The notes under the pieces: generated by a model | Databases searched by the model: none | Seen by the model: only the letters and a program-made list of their open reading frames with translations | Told to the model about the DNA's origin: nothing | Shown: positions 1 to 7,390 of the stretch, piece after piece | Numbering within the stretch: the first letter of the stretch is position 1 | Layout of the letters: every line of letters begins with the position of its first letter | Translations under genes and position numbers: made by a program | Assembly: GCF_014637085.1 (NCBI RefSeq) | Contig: NZ_BMEU01000005.1 | Location: forward strand, 168,728-210,316 | Reading direction: 5' to 3' | DNA: 41,589 bases | Origin: Comamonas phosphati | GTDB taxonomy: Bacteria > Pseudomonadota > Gammaproteobacteria > Burkholderiales > Burkholderiaceae_C

Positions 1-271
1 GCAGCGCCGGCACGGCCGTAGTGCGCCTGGCGCGCGGGCACATTGCTGTACCGAAGTCGTCAAGTATTGCACTAACTGGGCCATTGTAGGAACAACCCAG
101 GCCTGCCAAGCCGAATCAGGGCCTGTTCAGCCCACCCTGCATGAGCATGCGCTCACGGCCGACAAGCAGCCCAGCCTTGCTGCAACCGCATTGCCGGCGC
201 CTGCAGCAAAAGAGACCTGATGGCGCCAGGGTGAAAGCGGACATGCCTGAAAACGCTCGAAAGCGCCCGGC
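1..271. other. Left-edge intergenic DNA, possible start of a leftward gene
   Basis: No gene is convincingly visible here. On the minus strand there is a promoter-like pair, TTGGCA (104-109) and TACAAT (83-88), with a short 15-bp spacer. An ATG lies at 43, from which 14 codons stay open to the window edge (MCPRARRTTAVPAL). No clear ribosome binding site precedes that ATG, so this may or may not be the start of a gene running off the left end. Confidence 0.25.
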
Positions 272-1597
272 TCACAGCAAGCGTGGCTGGGTCACGACCA
301 CGTCCACCGCGCCATCGGACAGCCGGGCCTTGAGCGCCGCGCCCGGCGGCGCCTGCCGCACCTGGGTGACGGGCCGGCCTTTTTCGTCGCTGAGCAAGGC
401 ATAGCCGCGCTGCAGCACCAGGCGCGGGTCGAGCAGCTGCAGACGCAGGTCCATGCGTTCGAGCTGTTGCTCCTGCGCCGCCAGGCTGCGCTGCAGGATT
501 TGCGGCAAGCTGGCCTGCAGGGCTTGCTGGCCATGCGCCAGCCGCTGCATTTTCAAGAGCATGGCATGGCGCAGGCGCTGCGCCTGACGGCTCAGCTGCA
601 AATGGTTGCGCGCCAGTTGCCCGCTGGGCCGGCCCAGGCGCTGGACGGCCAGGTCCAGGCGCTGCTGCTGGCGATCCAGCATGCGCTGCGCGCCATTGGC
701 CAGGCGGTCCTGCATCAGCTGCAGCGCGCCCAGCCAGACCTCGCGCGGCTGGCTCACCAGTTCGGCCGCCGCTGTGGGCGTGGGTGCGCGCAGGTCGGCG
801 CAGAAATCGGCAATGGTGAAGTCGGTCTCGTGACCCACGCCGCTGATCAGCGGCACCGGGCTCTGGACTATGGTGCGCGCCAGCTGCTCGTCGTTGAAGG
901 CCCAGAGGTCCTCCAGCGAACCGCCGCCGCGCACCAGCAAAATGGTGTCGATGATGGGAGAGCCGGCCTCAAGCCCCTGCCCCTCGTGCGCCAGGCGATA
1001 CAGTTTTTGCAGTGCCGCGACCAGCGATTGCGGCGCCTGCGCACCCTGCACCAGGGCCGGCACCAGCACCACGGGGATATGGGGCACGCGCCGGCGCAGG
1101 GCCGTGACCACATCGTGCAGGGCGGCCGCGCCCAGCGAGGTGACGATGCCGATGCCGCGCGGCAGCGCCGGCAGCGGGCGCTTGCGCGCCGCGTCGAACA
1201 GGCCTTCGGCTTCCAGCTGGGCCTTGAGGCGCAGGAACTGCTCGAACCAGGCACCCTGCCCCGCGCGCTGCATGCTTTCCACGACCAGTTGCAGATCGCC
1301 GCGCTGCTCGTAGACGCCCAGCCGCCCGCGCACCTCGACCAGTTCGCCATCGCGCGGCGAAAAATCCATCACCTGGGCCGCGCGCCGGAACATGGCGCAG
1401 CGGATCTGGCCGTTCGCGTCCTTGAGATTGAAATAGCAATGGCCGCTGGCCGCGCGCGAAAAGCCGCTGAGCTCCCCGCGCACGGCCACGGGATTGAAGC
1501 GCGCCTGCAAGGCGTCACCAATGGCGTGGCATAGCGCGCCAACATCCCAGATACGCGGCGTGGCTGCGTGGTTTGAGGTCTCGAAGATCGAATTCAT
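272..1597 (-). CDS. xseA: Exodeoxyribonuclease VII large subunit
   Basis: XseA is the catalytic subunit of exonuclease VII, a cytoplasmic nuclease that degrades single-stranded DNA from both ends with the small subunit XseB. The 441-residue product has the family's usual length. An N-terminal OB-fold is seen around residues 15-115 (GELSGF at 41-46, SGHCYFNLKD at 51-60). The catalytic core carries the conserved RGGGSLEDLW (223-232) and SGVGHETDFT (252-261), followed by the helical C-terminal region. The start is an ATG; the Shine-Dalgarno sequence is weak. xseB is not in the window. The gene diverges from exbB across an unusually long gap. The identification rests on strong motif conservation along the whole length. 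Confidence 0.96.
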   Translation of the reverse strand: MNSIFETSNHAATPRIWDVGALCHAIGDALQARFNPVAVRGELSGFSRAASGHCYFNLKDANGQIRCAMFRRAAQVMDFSPRDGELVEVRGRLGVYEQRGDLQLVVESMQRAGQGAWFEQFLRLKAQLEAEGLFDAARKRPLPALPRGIGIVTSLGAAALHDVVTALRRRVPHIPVVLVPALVQGAQAPQSLVAALQKLYRLAHEGQGLEAGSPIIDTILLVRGGGSLEDLWAFNDEQLARTIVQSPVPLISGVGHETDFTIADFCADLRAPTPTAAAELVSQPREVWLGALQLMQDRLANGAQRMLDRQQQRLDLAVQRLGRPSGQLARNHLQLSRQAQRLRHAMLLKMQRLAHGQQALQASLPQILQRSLAAQEQQLERMDLRLQLLDPRLVLQRGYALLSDEKGRPVTQVRQAPPGAALKARLSDGAVDVVVTQPRLL

Positions 1598-1980
1598 GCG
1601 GTATCAAGCAGGTCTGGCCCAACAAAATTCTCCACAGTCCGCAGCACTTCGCAAAGTGCGGCGGCAGCGCCGATTTTGTTTATGCAATAGTTCAAAAAAG
1701 GATCACAAGCCGTTGATTAAAAACAAATTTCTCCAGTTCATGGGTTTGCCACAGTTGTTACCACGGGAAGATTCCTGCTAAAGGCCGGCGGCAGGAGCCA
1801 GTTAACGCACAAAGTTATCCACAGAAATTTCTGCTATATGCGCGCCGTCTCCGCCCCGAGCAGGCCTGGCGGCGCATACCGCCGAGACACCCCATGAAAT
1901 CGGCAGGAAATCCGTGCCCGGCGGCGGCAGGCCTGAGCCATAATCTGCGGCTGCAATTTCTGAACGACGAGGGAGAAAAT
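1598..1980. other. 383-bp intergenic region with DnaA-box-like sites
   Basis: This is the longest gap in the window that holds neither a gene nor an insertion sequence, and it is visibly more AT-rich than its surroundings. It holds a perfect DnaA-box consensus TTATCCACA at 1815-1823, a one-mismatch copy TTCTCCACA at 1628-1636, and a weaker TTTGCCACA near 1745. A perfect hairpin GCACTT-cgca-AAGTGC lies at 1644-1659. A CATAAT hexamer at 1939-1944 could be the -10 element for exbB. No open frame here looks coding, and no RNA gene is recognisable. Confidence 0.6.
1815..1823 (+). promoter_or_regulatory. DnaA box (TTATCCACA)
   Basis: This is an exact match to the high-affinity DnaA 9-mer. A one-mismatch copy lies 187 bp upstream in the same orientation. 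The sequence match is certain; binding is inference. No dnaA, dnaN, gyrB or parAB gene is nearby, so this is not evidently the chromosomal origin. Confidence 0.4.
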
Positions 1981-2619
1981 TTGCTGTCGATCATACAAGC
2001 CGCAGGCTGGCCCATCTGGCCCTTGGTTGCCTGCTCGATCCTGGCTCTGGCATTGATTTTTGAGCGCTTCACCTCGCTCAAGACGGGGCGCGTGGCGCCT
2101 CCGGCCCTGCTGGACGAAGCCATTTCCGTCTCCTCGCGCGGACTGCCCAGCGAGGAGGTCGTCAACCAGCTGAGCCAGAACTCGGCCCTGGGCGAAGTGC
2201 TGGCCAGCGGCCTGCGCACGCTGCGCAATCATCCCGACAGCAACGAGGAAGAAGTGCGCGCCGCCATGGAAGGGGCCGGCCGCGCCGCCGCCCACAAGCT
2301 GGAAAAATACCTGAGCGCCCTGGCCACCATCGCCTCGGCCGCGCCGCTGCTGGGCCTGCTGGGCACGGTCATCGGCATGATCGAGATCTTCGGTTCCCAG
2401 TCGGGCGCATCCGCCACGGGCGGCGGCAATCCCGCACAGTTGGCCCATGGCATCTCCATCGCGCTGTACAACACCGCCTTCGGCCTGATGGTGGCCATTC
2501 CGGCACTGATCTTCTGGCGCTATTTCCGGGCCCGCGTGGACGGCTATCTGCTGGGCATGGAGCTGGCTTCCGAGAAGTTCGTGCGGCACCTGGCCCGCAC
2601 CAATCTGGGCGACAAATGA
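1981..2619 (+). CDS. exbB: ExbB/TolQ/MotA-family proton channel protein
   Basis: ExbB-type inner-membrane proteins form the pentameric proton channel that, with ExbD, energises TonB-dependent uptake or related envelope work. I place the start at the TTG at 1981 (212 aa): GAGGGAG lies just upstream and the protein then begins MLSIIQAAGW, right before the first membrane helix (about 8-27). An ATG at 1894 is in frame but lacks a good ribosome site and would add 29 unconserved residues over a likely promoter. Two more helices follow a cytoplasmic loop, at about 112-138 (with AAPLLGLLGTVIGM) and 157-182, in the usual ExbB/TolQ pattern. exbD follows after 19 bp. No tonB or receptor gene is adjacent, so the partner system is unknown. 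Confidence 0.88.
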   Translation: MLSIIQAAGWPIWPLVACSILALALIFERFTSLKTGRVAPPALLDEAISVSSRGLPSEEVVNQLSQNSALGEVLASGLRTLRNHPDSNEEEVRAAMEGAGRAAAHKLEKYLSALATIASAAPLLGLLGTVIGMIEIFGSQSGASATGGGNPAQLAHGISIALYNTAFGLMVAIPALIFWRYFRARVDGYLLGMELASEKFVRHLARTNLGDK

Positions 2620-2638
2620 GCCGCCAAGGTAGCACGCC

Positions 2639-3067
2639 ATGAACTTCCGCCCCCGCCACCGCGATGAGCCCGAGATCAATCTGATCCCCTTCATCGACGT
2701 GCTGCTCGTGGTGCTGATCTTTCTGATGCTCTCCACCACCTACAGCAAGTTCACCGAGCTGCAGCTGACCCTGCCCGTGGCCGACGCCGAGCAGCAGCGC
2801 GACCGGCCCAGGGAAATCATCGTCGCCGTGGCCGCCGACGGCCGCTACGTGGTGAACCGCAACGCCATGGAAGACCGCAGCGTGGCCACCCTGGCGCAGG
2901 CGCTGGGCGCGGCCGCCAGCCCCGCCCGGGACAGCGTGGTCATCATCAGCGCCGACGCCACGGCGCCCCACCAGTCCGTGGTGACCGTGATGGAAGCCGC
3001 GCGCCGCGCGGGCCTGTCGCAGATCACCTTCGCCACCCAGTCCTCCAAGGCCGGCGCCGCCAAGTAA
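2639..3067 (+). CDS. exbD: ExbD/TolR-family biopolymer transport protein
   Basis: This is the partner of the upstream ExbB: a small protein with one N-terminal membrane helix (about 15-35) and a periplasmic domain. The signature EINLIPFIDVLLVVLIFLM (residues 12-30) contains the essential membrane aspartate (Asp20), which carries the proton through the ExbB pore. The 142-residue length is typical. It is translated 19 bp after exbB, so the two form an operon, closed by a strong hairpin at 3089-3114. Placement next to lpxK and kdsB is common in Burkholderiales and does not by itself show a role in LPS assembly. TolR is the alternative assignment, but no other tol-pal genes are present. Confidence 0.92.
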   Translation: MNFRPRHRDEPEINLIPFIDVLLVVLIFLMLSTTYSKFTELQLTLPVADAEQQRDRPREIIVAVAADGRYVVNRNAMEDRSVATLAQALGAAASPARDSVVIISADATAPHQSVVTVMEAARRAGLSQITFATQSSKAGAAK

Positions 3068-3088
3068 GTCCCGGCCCAGCCCGCCGCC

Positions 3089-3114
3089 AGCCGCCGGAAC
3101 CGGCGGCTTTCTTC
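3089..3114 (+). terminator. Intrinsic terminator after exbD
   Basis: A perfect 9-bp inverted repeat, AGCCGCCGG (3089-3097) and CCGGCGGCT (3100-3108), is followed by a T-rich TTTCTTC tract. It lies 21 bp after the exbD stop and should end the exbBD transcript. Confidence 0.6.
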
Positions 3115-3200
3115 ATCGCCGGGCCGCCCCAAAGCTGAAAAGCGCCCCTCTCGGAGGGGCCGCGGCTTCACGCAGTGAGGAGCATGGCGGGCCATTTTTT
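3112..3200 (+). repeat. Dispersed intergenic repeat A, copy 1
   Basis: This roughly 89-bp element has a second, inverted copy at 37462-37548. Shared blocks include TTCATCGCCGGGCCGCCCCA, GAAAAGCGCCCCTCT, CACGCAGTG and a terminal GCCATTTTT. It lies just after the exbD terminator. No open frame is present. Similar elements are common between genes in Comamonadaceae; function unknown. Confidence 0.7.
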
Positions 3201-3245
3201 CATGGTGCGCCGTATGATCGGCGGCTAACCGAGCCACGCCCACCC

Positions 3246-4286
3246 ATGCCCCAGACCTTCTCCAGCAACAGCCCCCGGCCGGCCGGCATACGCGCCGCCT
3301 GGCGCCGGCGGGGGCTCGGCGCATGGCTGCTGTGGCCGCTTTCCGTGGTCTATGGGGTGCTGCAGGGCTGGAACGCCCGTCGCCTGCAGGGCCGCGCCCA
3401 GCAGGCTGGCGTGCCCGTCATCGTGGTGGGCAATGTGATTGCGGGCGGCGCGGGCAAGACCCCCGTCACCCAGGCCGTGGTGGCCCATTTGCGCGCCCGG
3501 GGCTGGAAGCCCGGCATTGTTTCGCGCGGCTATGGCCGCAAGACCAGGGACTGCCACGAAGCCCTGCCGGACAGCCCCGCCGGCGAGGTGGGCGACGAGC
3601 CGGCCCTGCTGGCCCGCACCACGGGCGTGCCCGTGTTCGTGGCGGCCCAGCGCATAGCCGCGGCCCGCGCGCTGCGCGCCCAATACCCGCATGTCGACGT
3701 GATCGTGAGCGACGACGGCCTGCAGCACCTGGCCCTGGCCCGCGACGTGGAGTTGTGTGTGTTCAACGACGAGGGCGTGGGCAACGGCTTTCTGCTGCCC
3801 GCGGGCCCGCTGCGCGAACCCTGGCCGCGCCCGGTCACGGCCACTCTCCATGCCGGCCAGCCGCCCGAGCCCGCAGGCGACGCCCCGGCTTTTGCGCTGC
3901 AGCGCCGGCTGGCCCCCGTGGCGCGCAACGCCAGGGGCGAGCAGCTGGAGCTGGCCGCGCTCGCCGGCAAAAAGGGCGGGGGCGGGGTTGAGGTCGAAGC
4001 CGTCGCCGCCGTGGCCCGGCCGGAATCGTTTTTTGCCATGCTGGCCGAGCAGGGCATCGTCCCCACCGCCATCCAGGCCTTGCCCGATCACTATGATTTT
4101 GCGAGCTTCTCGCGCAAGCTGGACGTGCATAAACCCTTGATCTGCACCGAAAAGGATGCCGTCAAGCTGTGGCACATCCACCCCGAGGCCTGGGCTGTGC
4201 CGCTGCAGCTGCAGCTGCCCCAGGCATTCTGGGACCTGCTCGATGCCCGGCTGGCCGCTGTTTCGCGGCGCCCTCTCCCGGCCTGA
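3246..4286 (+). CDS. lpxK: Tetraacyldisaccharide 4'-kinase (lipid A)
   Basis: LpxK phosphorylates the 4' position of the tetraacyldisaccharide 1-phosphate precursor with ATP to give lipid IVA, on the cytoplasmic face of the inner membrane. The 346-residue protein shows an N-terminal membrane-associated segment (about 24-40), then the Walker A region GNVIAGGAGKTP (62-73), GIVSRGYGR, DDGLQH, LLPAGPLREP and TEKDAVKL, all typical of the family. A glycine-rich insert (KKGGGG) around residue 240, encoded by a G-tract near 3976-3989, looks lineage-specific. The Trm112-like gene and kdsB follow in the same direction, a common Burkholderiales order linking lipid A and Kdo supply. Confidence 0.96.
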   Translation: MPQTFSSNSPRPAGIRAAWRRRGLGAWLLWPLSVVYGVLQGWNARRLQGRAQQAGVPVIVVGNVIAGGAGKTPVTQAVVAHLRARGWKPGIVSRGYGRKTRDCHEALPDSPAGEVGDEPALLARTTGVPVFVAAQRIAAARALRAQYPHVDVIVSDDGLQHLALARDVELCVFNDEGVGNGFLLPAGPLREPWPRPVTATLHAGQPPEPAGDAPAFALQRRLAPVARNARGEQLELAALAGKKGGGGVEVEAVAAVARPESFFAMLAEQGIVPTAIQALPDHYDFASFSRKLDVHKPLICTEKDAVKLWHIHPEAWAVPLQLQLPQAFWDLLDARLAAVSRRPLPA

Positions 4287-4322
4287 CTATCATTGACCCC
4301 CATTTGTTTTGCAGGAATTGCC

Positions 4323-4511
4323 ATGGACCCCAAACTTCTCGAACTGCTGGTCTGCCCCGTCACCAAGGGCCCGCTGCGCTACGACCGCGAACGCCAGGAG
4401 CTGATCTCGCACAGCGCCCGCCTGGCCTACCCGGTGCGCGACGGCATTCCCGTGCTGCTGGAAAACGAAGCCCGCACGCTGACCGATGAGGAGGTTGAGG
4501 CGCCCCGCTGA
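4323..4511 (+). CDS. Trm112-like (YcaR/UPF0434) small protein
   Basis: This 62-residue protein resembles E. coli YcaR and the Trm112 family ([14 protein letters not shown] near the start, [11 protein letters not shown] in the middle). In eukaryotes and archaea Trm112 proteins activate methyltransferases; the bacterial role is not settled. The start is the ATG at 4323, which gives the family N-terminus MDPKLLELL; a GCAGGA ribosome site precedes it. An in-frame ATG at 4293 would add 10 residues and lacks a ribosome site. The first knuckle reads CPVT rather than CPVC, so classical zinc binding is probably lost. It sits between lpxK and kdsB, probably in one operon. Confidence 0.9.
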   Translation: MDPKLLELLVCPVTKGPLRYDRERQELISHSARLAYPVRDGIPVLLENEARTLTDEEVEAPR

Positions 4512-4589
4512 GTCGCTTCGCGCCTTGCCCTGAACCTTGCTGGCCGTCCCCGGCTTAAGTCACGCTAGTTCCATCACACAGAGATTTCC

Positions 4590-5375
4590 ATGCCGTTCAC
4601 GGTTCTGATTCCTGCCCGCCTGTCCTCCAGCCGCCTGCCCGGCAAGCCCCTGGCCGATATCGCCGGACTGCCCATGGTGGTGCGCGTGGCCTTGCGCGTC
4701 CGGCAAAGCACGGCCGCGCGCTGCGTGGTGGCGGCCGACGATGCACGCATCGTCGAAGCCTGCCGGCAGCATGGCGTGCAGGCGCTGCTCACGCGCAACG
4801 ACCACCCCAGCGGCAGCGACCGCCTGGCCGAGGCCTGCGAGCAGCTGGGCCTCGATGGCGACGACGTGGTGGTCAATGTCCAAGGCGACGAGCCGCTGAT
4901 CGACCCGGCGCTGATCGATGCGGTGGCGCAGCTGCTGGGCACGCGTCCCGAAGCCAGCATGGGTACGGCCGCCCATCCTATTGCTTCGCTGGCCGACTAC
5001 CGCAATCCGAATGTGGTCAAGGTGGTCTGCGATGCCAAGGGCCTGGCCAGCTATTTCAGCCGTGCGCCGATTCCCTTCTCGCGCGACCATGCCGATGACG
5101 CCTGGTGGCAGACGGCATCCGCCCCCCCAGGCCACGCCGGCCACGCTGGCTTCACGCCGCTGCGCCACATCGGCATCTACAGCTACAAGGCCGGCTTTCT
5201 GCGCGAGTTTCCCCGCCTCTCCCCCGCCCCCACCGAGGCCGTGGAGCAGCTGGAGCAGCTGCGCGCGCTGTGGCACGGCCACCGCATCGCCGTGCACCTC
5301 ACCCCCGATGCACCGGGCGCCGGCGTGGACACGCCCGAGGACCTGGAGCGCGTGCGGGCCATCCTGGCCGCCTGA
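4590..5375 (+). CDS. kdsB: 3-deoxy-manno-octulosonate cytidylyltransferase
   Basis: KdsB couples CTP to Kdo, giving CMP-Kdo, the donor for the inner-core sugar attached to lipid A, in the cytoplasm. The 261-residue product carries the nucleotide-binding [15 protein letters not shown] (7-21), [27 protein letters not shown] and HIGIYSY, in family order. A short insert rich in Gly, His and Ala (near PPGHAGHAG) makes it slightly longer than the E. coli enzyme. AGAG lies ahead of the ATG. It follows the Trm112-like gene after 78 bp. The normally intergenic DNA after it carries repeat C and an insertion sequence. Confidence 0.96.
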   Translation: MPFTVLIPARLSSSRLPGKPLADIAGLPMVVRVALRVRQSTAARCVVAADDARIVEACRQHGVQALLTRNDHPSGSDRLAEACEQLGLDGDDVVVNVQGDEPLIDPALIDAVAQLLGTRPEASMGTAAHPIASLADYRNPNVVKVVCDAKGLASYFSRAPIPFSRDHADDAWWQTASAPPGHAGHAGFTPLRHIGIYSYKAGFLREFPRLSPAPTEAVEQLEQLRALWHGHRIAVHLTPDAPGAGVDTPEDLERVRAILAA

Positions 5376-5397
5376 CGCGACTCCGCAGGCCGCTTCG

Positions 5398-5494
5398 GCT
5401 ATCAAAATCGAAGCTGCTTGCGCATGAATGACAATCCATTGCAGCTGCTTAACCTCTGCAATGCAAGCATATTCAATGCTTCCAGCTATACTTT
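5398..5494 (+). repeat. Dispersed repeat C, copy interrupted at its end by the IS
   Basis: GCTATCAAAATCGAAGC opens a palindrome-rich, non-coding stretch (AGCTGCTTGCG, GCAGCTGCT, AGCTAT). Shorter relatives sharing GCTAT(C/G)A(A/G)A lie at 18705-18740, 23165-23233, 30344-30385 and 33113-33180. The insertion sequence begins immediately after it. Confidence 0.45.
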
Positions 5495-5497
5495 TAA

Positions 5498-5513
5498 TGA
5501 TTTATCCGTAAAT
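5498..5513 (+). repeat. Left terminal inverted repeat of the IS
   Basis: TGATTTATCCGTAAAT; bases 5499-5513 pair perfectly with the right end. It contains the stop codon of transposase frame B at 5502-5504. Confidence 0.85.
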
Positions 5514-5981
5514 AATATTGACGGGCAGATCGATCTTGCGCAGGGCGATGATGGCCGCAGCGAGGTGATTGAGTGCCAGAAAGGTGTGTTCGAGCTTTTC
5601 GTAGCGCACCAATAGTTTCCTGAATCGGTTGAACCAGCCGTGACACGCCTCGACCACCCAACGGCGGGCCTTCTTCTGCGGGTCTCGTTTCTTCTGCGCC
5701 GCTTCGCTCTTGCGGCTGACCACATGCGGGATATAGCCATGGGCCAGGATCACAGCCATGGCGCCTTTGCCGCGATAGCCCGCATCGGCACACAGATGTT
5801 TGGAACGACGCTGCTTTGGAGTCGGTCGTTTGACCACGACGGCATCGAGCACGGCCTCAATCTGCGTCACGTCGTGCGCGTTGGCTCCCGTCACGACGAG
5901 TGACAACGGGACGCCACGCCCGTCCACCAGCAGATGGCGCTTGCTGCCGTTTTTTCCCCCGATCCGTCGGATTGGGGCCAA
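5502..5981 (-). CDS. IS5-family transposase, frame B (C-terminal catalytic part)
   Basis: This frame supplies the C-terminal half of the transposase. It holds the second catalytic aspartate (LCADAGYRG) and the glutamate region (VVEACHGWFNRFRKLLVRYE) of the IS5 DDE domain. It is probably not translated alone but by -1 frameshifting from frame A: after GGG the frame A codons AAA AAA CGG become GGA AAA AAC GGC in this frame, so the joined protein reads on through GKNGSKRHLLVDGRG. The first ATG of this frame lies upstream of the slip point, so the stated start marks the open frame only. No internal stop or damage is seen. Confidence 0.85.
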   Translation of the reverse strand: MAPIRRIGGKNGSKRHLLVDGRGVPLSLVVTGANAHDVTQIEAVLDAVVVKRPTPKQRRSKHLCADAGYRGKGAMAVILAHGYIPHVVSRKSEAAQKKRDPQKKARRWVVEACHGWFNRFRKLLVRYEKLEHTFLALNHLAAAIIALRKIDLPVNIIYG

Positions 5982-6366
5982 CGGCCTGTTGCGCCAGCGG
6001 CGCCTTCATCATCGCTCCGTCGATACTCTGCCAGCGCCAGGCAATGCCTTCGAGGTCGTCGTATTCAGCAAGGCCTGCCTTCCACAGTGCTTCGAAGAAC
6101 CCGGCCCTGGACCATTGCACGAATCTCTGGTGCACCGCGCTGGCACTGCCAAAGCGCTCGGCTGGCAACGCTTTCCATTGGCAACCCGTCCTCAGGACGT
6201 ACACAATGGCCTCGAAGACCAATCGCGGCGCCTTGGGTGGACGCCCCGCTCCCGCACTGCGCAGGTATTGCTTGTTTGGGTCGCGCACTGGCTGCGGCAC
6301 CAGGGGCTCAACCCGGGCCCAGAATTCATCCGTCACTTCCCACGAATGGGCATGGGCCTTGGCCAT
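5857..6366 (-). CDS. IS5-family transposase, frame A (N-terminal part)
   Basis: This frame carries the N-terminal part of the transposase, beginning MAKAHAHSWEVTDEFW, with the DUF4096-like helical domain (RPPKAPRLVFEAIVYVLRTGCQWKALP) and the first catalytic aspartate in SIDGAMMKAP. The ATG at 6366 is preceded by GGAAAG at good spacing; an in-frame GTG 15 bp upstream is less likely. It overlaps frame B by about 125 bp; the slip site A6 (minus strand) lies within the overlap, and past it this frame becomes Arg-rich and unrelated to transposases. Without slippage only a non-catalytic 169-residue protein would result. Confidence 0.85.
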   Translation of the reverse strand: MAKAHAHSWEVTDEFWARVEPLVPQPVRDPNKQYLRSAGAGRPPKAPRLVFEAIVYVLRTGCQWKALPAERFGSASAVHQRFVQWSRAGFFEALWKAGLAEYDDLEGIAWRWQSIDGAMMKAPLAQQAVGPNPTDRGKKRQQAPSAGGRAWRPVVTRRDGSQRARRDAD

Positions 6367-6416
6367 CTGTCTTTCCTGCACCGAGTGAAAGTCGGTTCAG
6401 GTCTGGAGTTTACTTA

Positions 6417-6432
6417 ATTTACGGATAAATCC
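6417..6432 (-). repeat. Right terminal inverted repeat of the IS
   Basis: Read on the minus strand this is GGATTTATCCGTAAAT, identical to the left end except for the outermost base. It is followed by the TAA target duplicate at 6433-6435. Confidence 0.85.
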
Positions 6433-6640
6433 TAAGTATCAACTGCCTGCCATATCCTTGGCCATGGATGCCCCGGCACCGGCGCCCATCCCGCCGGGCG
6501 GCATGCAAGAAATGCGCAGCACTAGTGACATCCCGACCTGGCGTGTAAGCCAGTGTTGGCCCTGTGCATGCTATCCTTGCCCGCGCAAAAACCGCCACGG
6601 GGCGCCTGTCTGTTGCCCGCCCTCCGGCCGCCAAAAATAA

Positions 6641-7321
<681 letters not shown>

Positions 7322-7336
7322 GAGCCCCTCCTCCGC

Positions 7337-7368
7337 AAAAAGCACCCGCCGGCCCGGGTGCTTTTTTT
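7337..7368 (+). terminator. Intrinsic terminator after adk
   Basis: Stem AGCACCCG (7341-7348) and CGGGTGCT (7355-7362) with a 6-nt loop is followed by a run of T and preceded by A4, so it can act in both directions. It lies between the convergent adk and asparaginase genes. Confidence 0.9.
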
Positions 7369-7390
7369 ATGGCCCCAGACCGGTTGCCAT

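Larger units (their letters stand above)
5498..6432 (-). mobile_element. Complete IS5-family insertion sequence (two-frame transposase)
   Basis: The element is 935 bp. Its ends are inverted: GATTTATCCGTAAAT at 5499-5513 matches the complement of the right end at 6417-6431 perfectly over 15 bp, and the outermost base differs. The trinucleotide TAA flanks it on both sides (5495-5497 and 6433-6435), a target duplication typical of the IS427-like branch of IS5. Two minus-strand frames overlap and can be joined by -1 slippage at an A6 run (5950-5955 on the plus strand as T6). Joined, they give a DDE transposase. Ends, duplication and frames are all intact, so the copy looks recent and possibly active. 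It sits between kdsB and adk and breaks neither. Confidence 0.92.
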
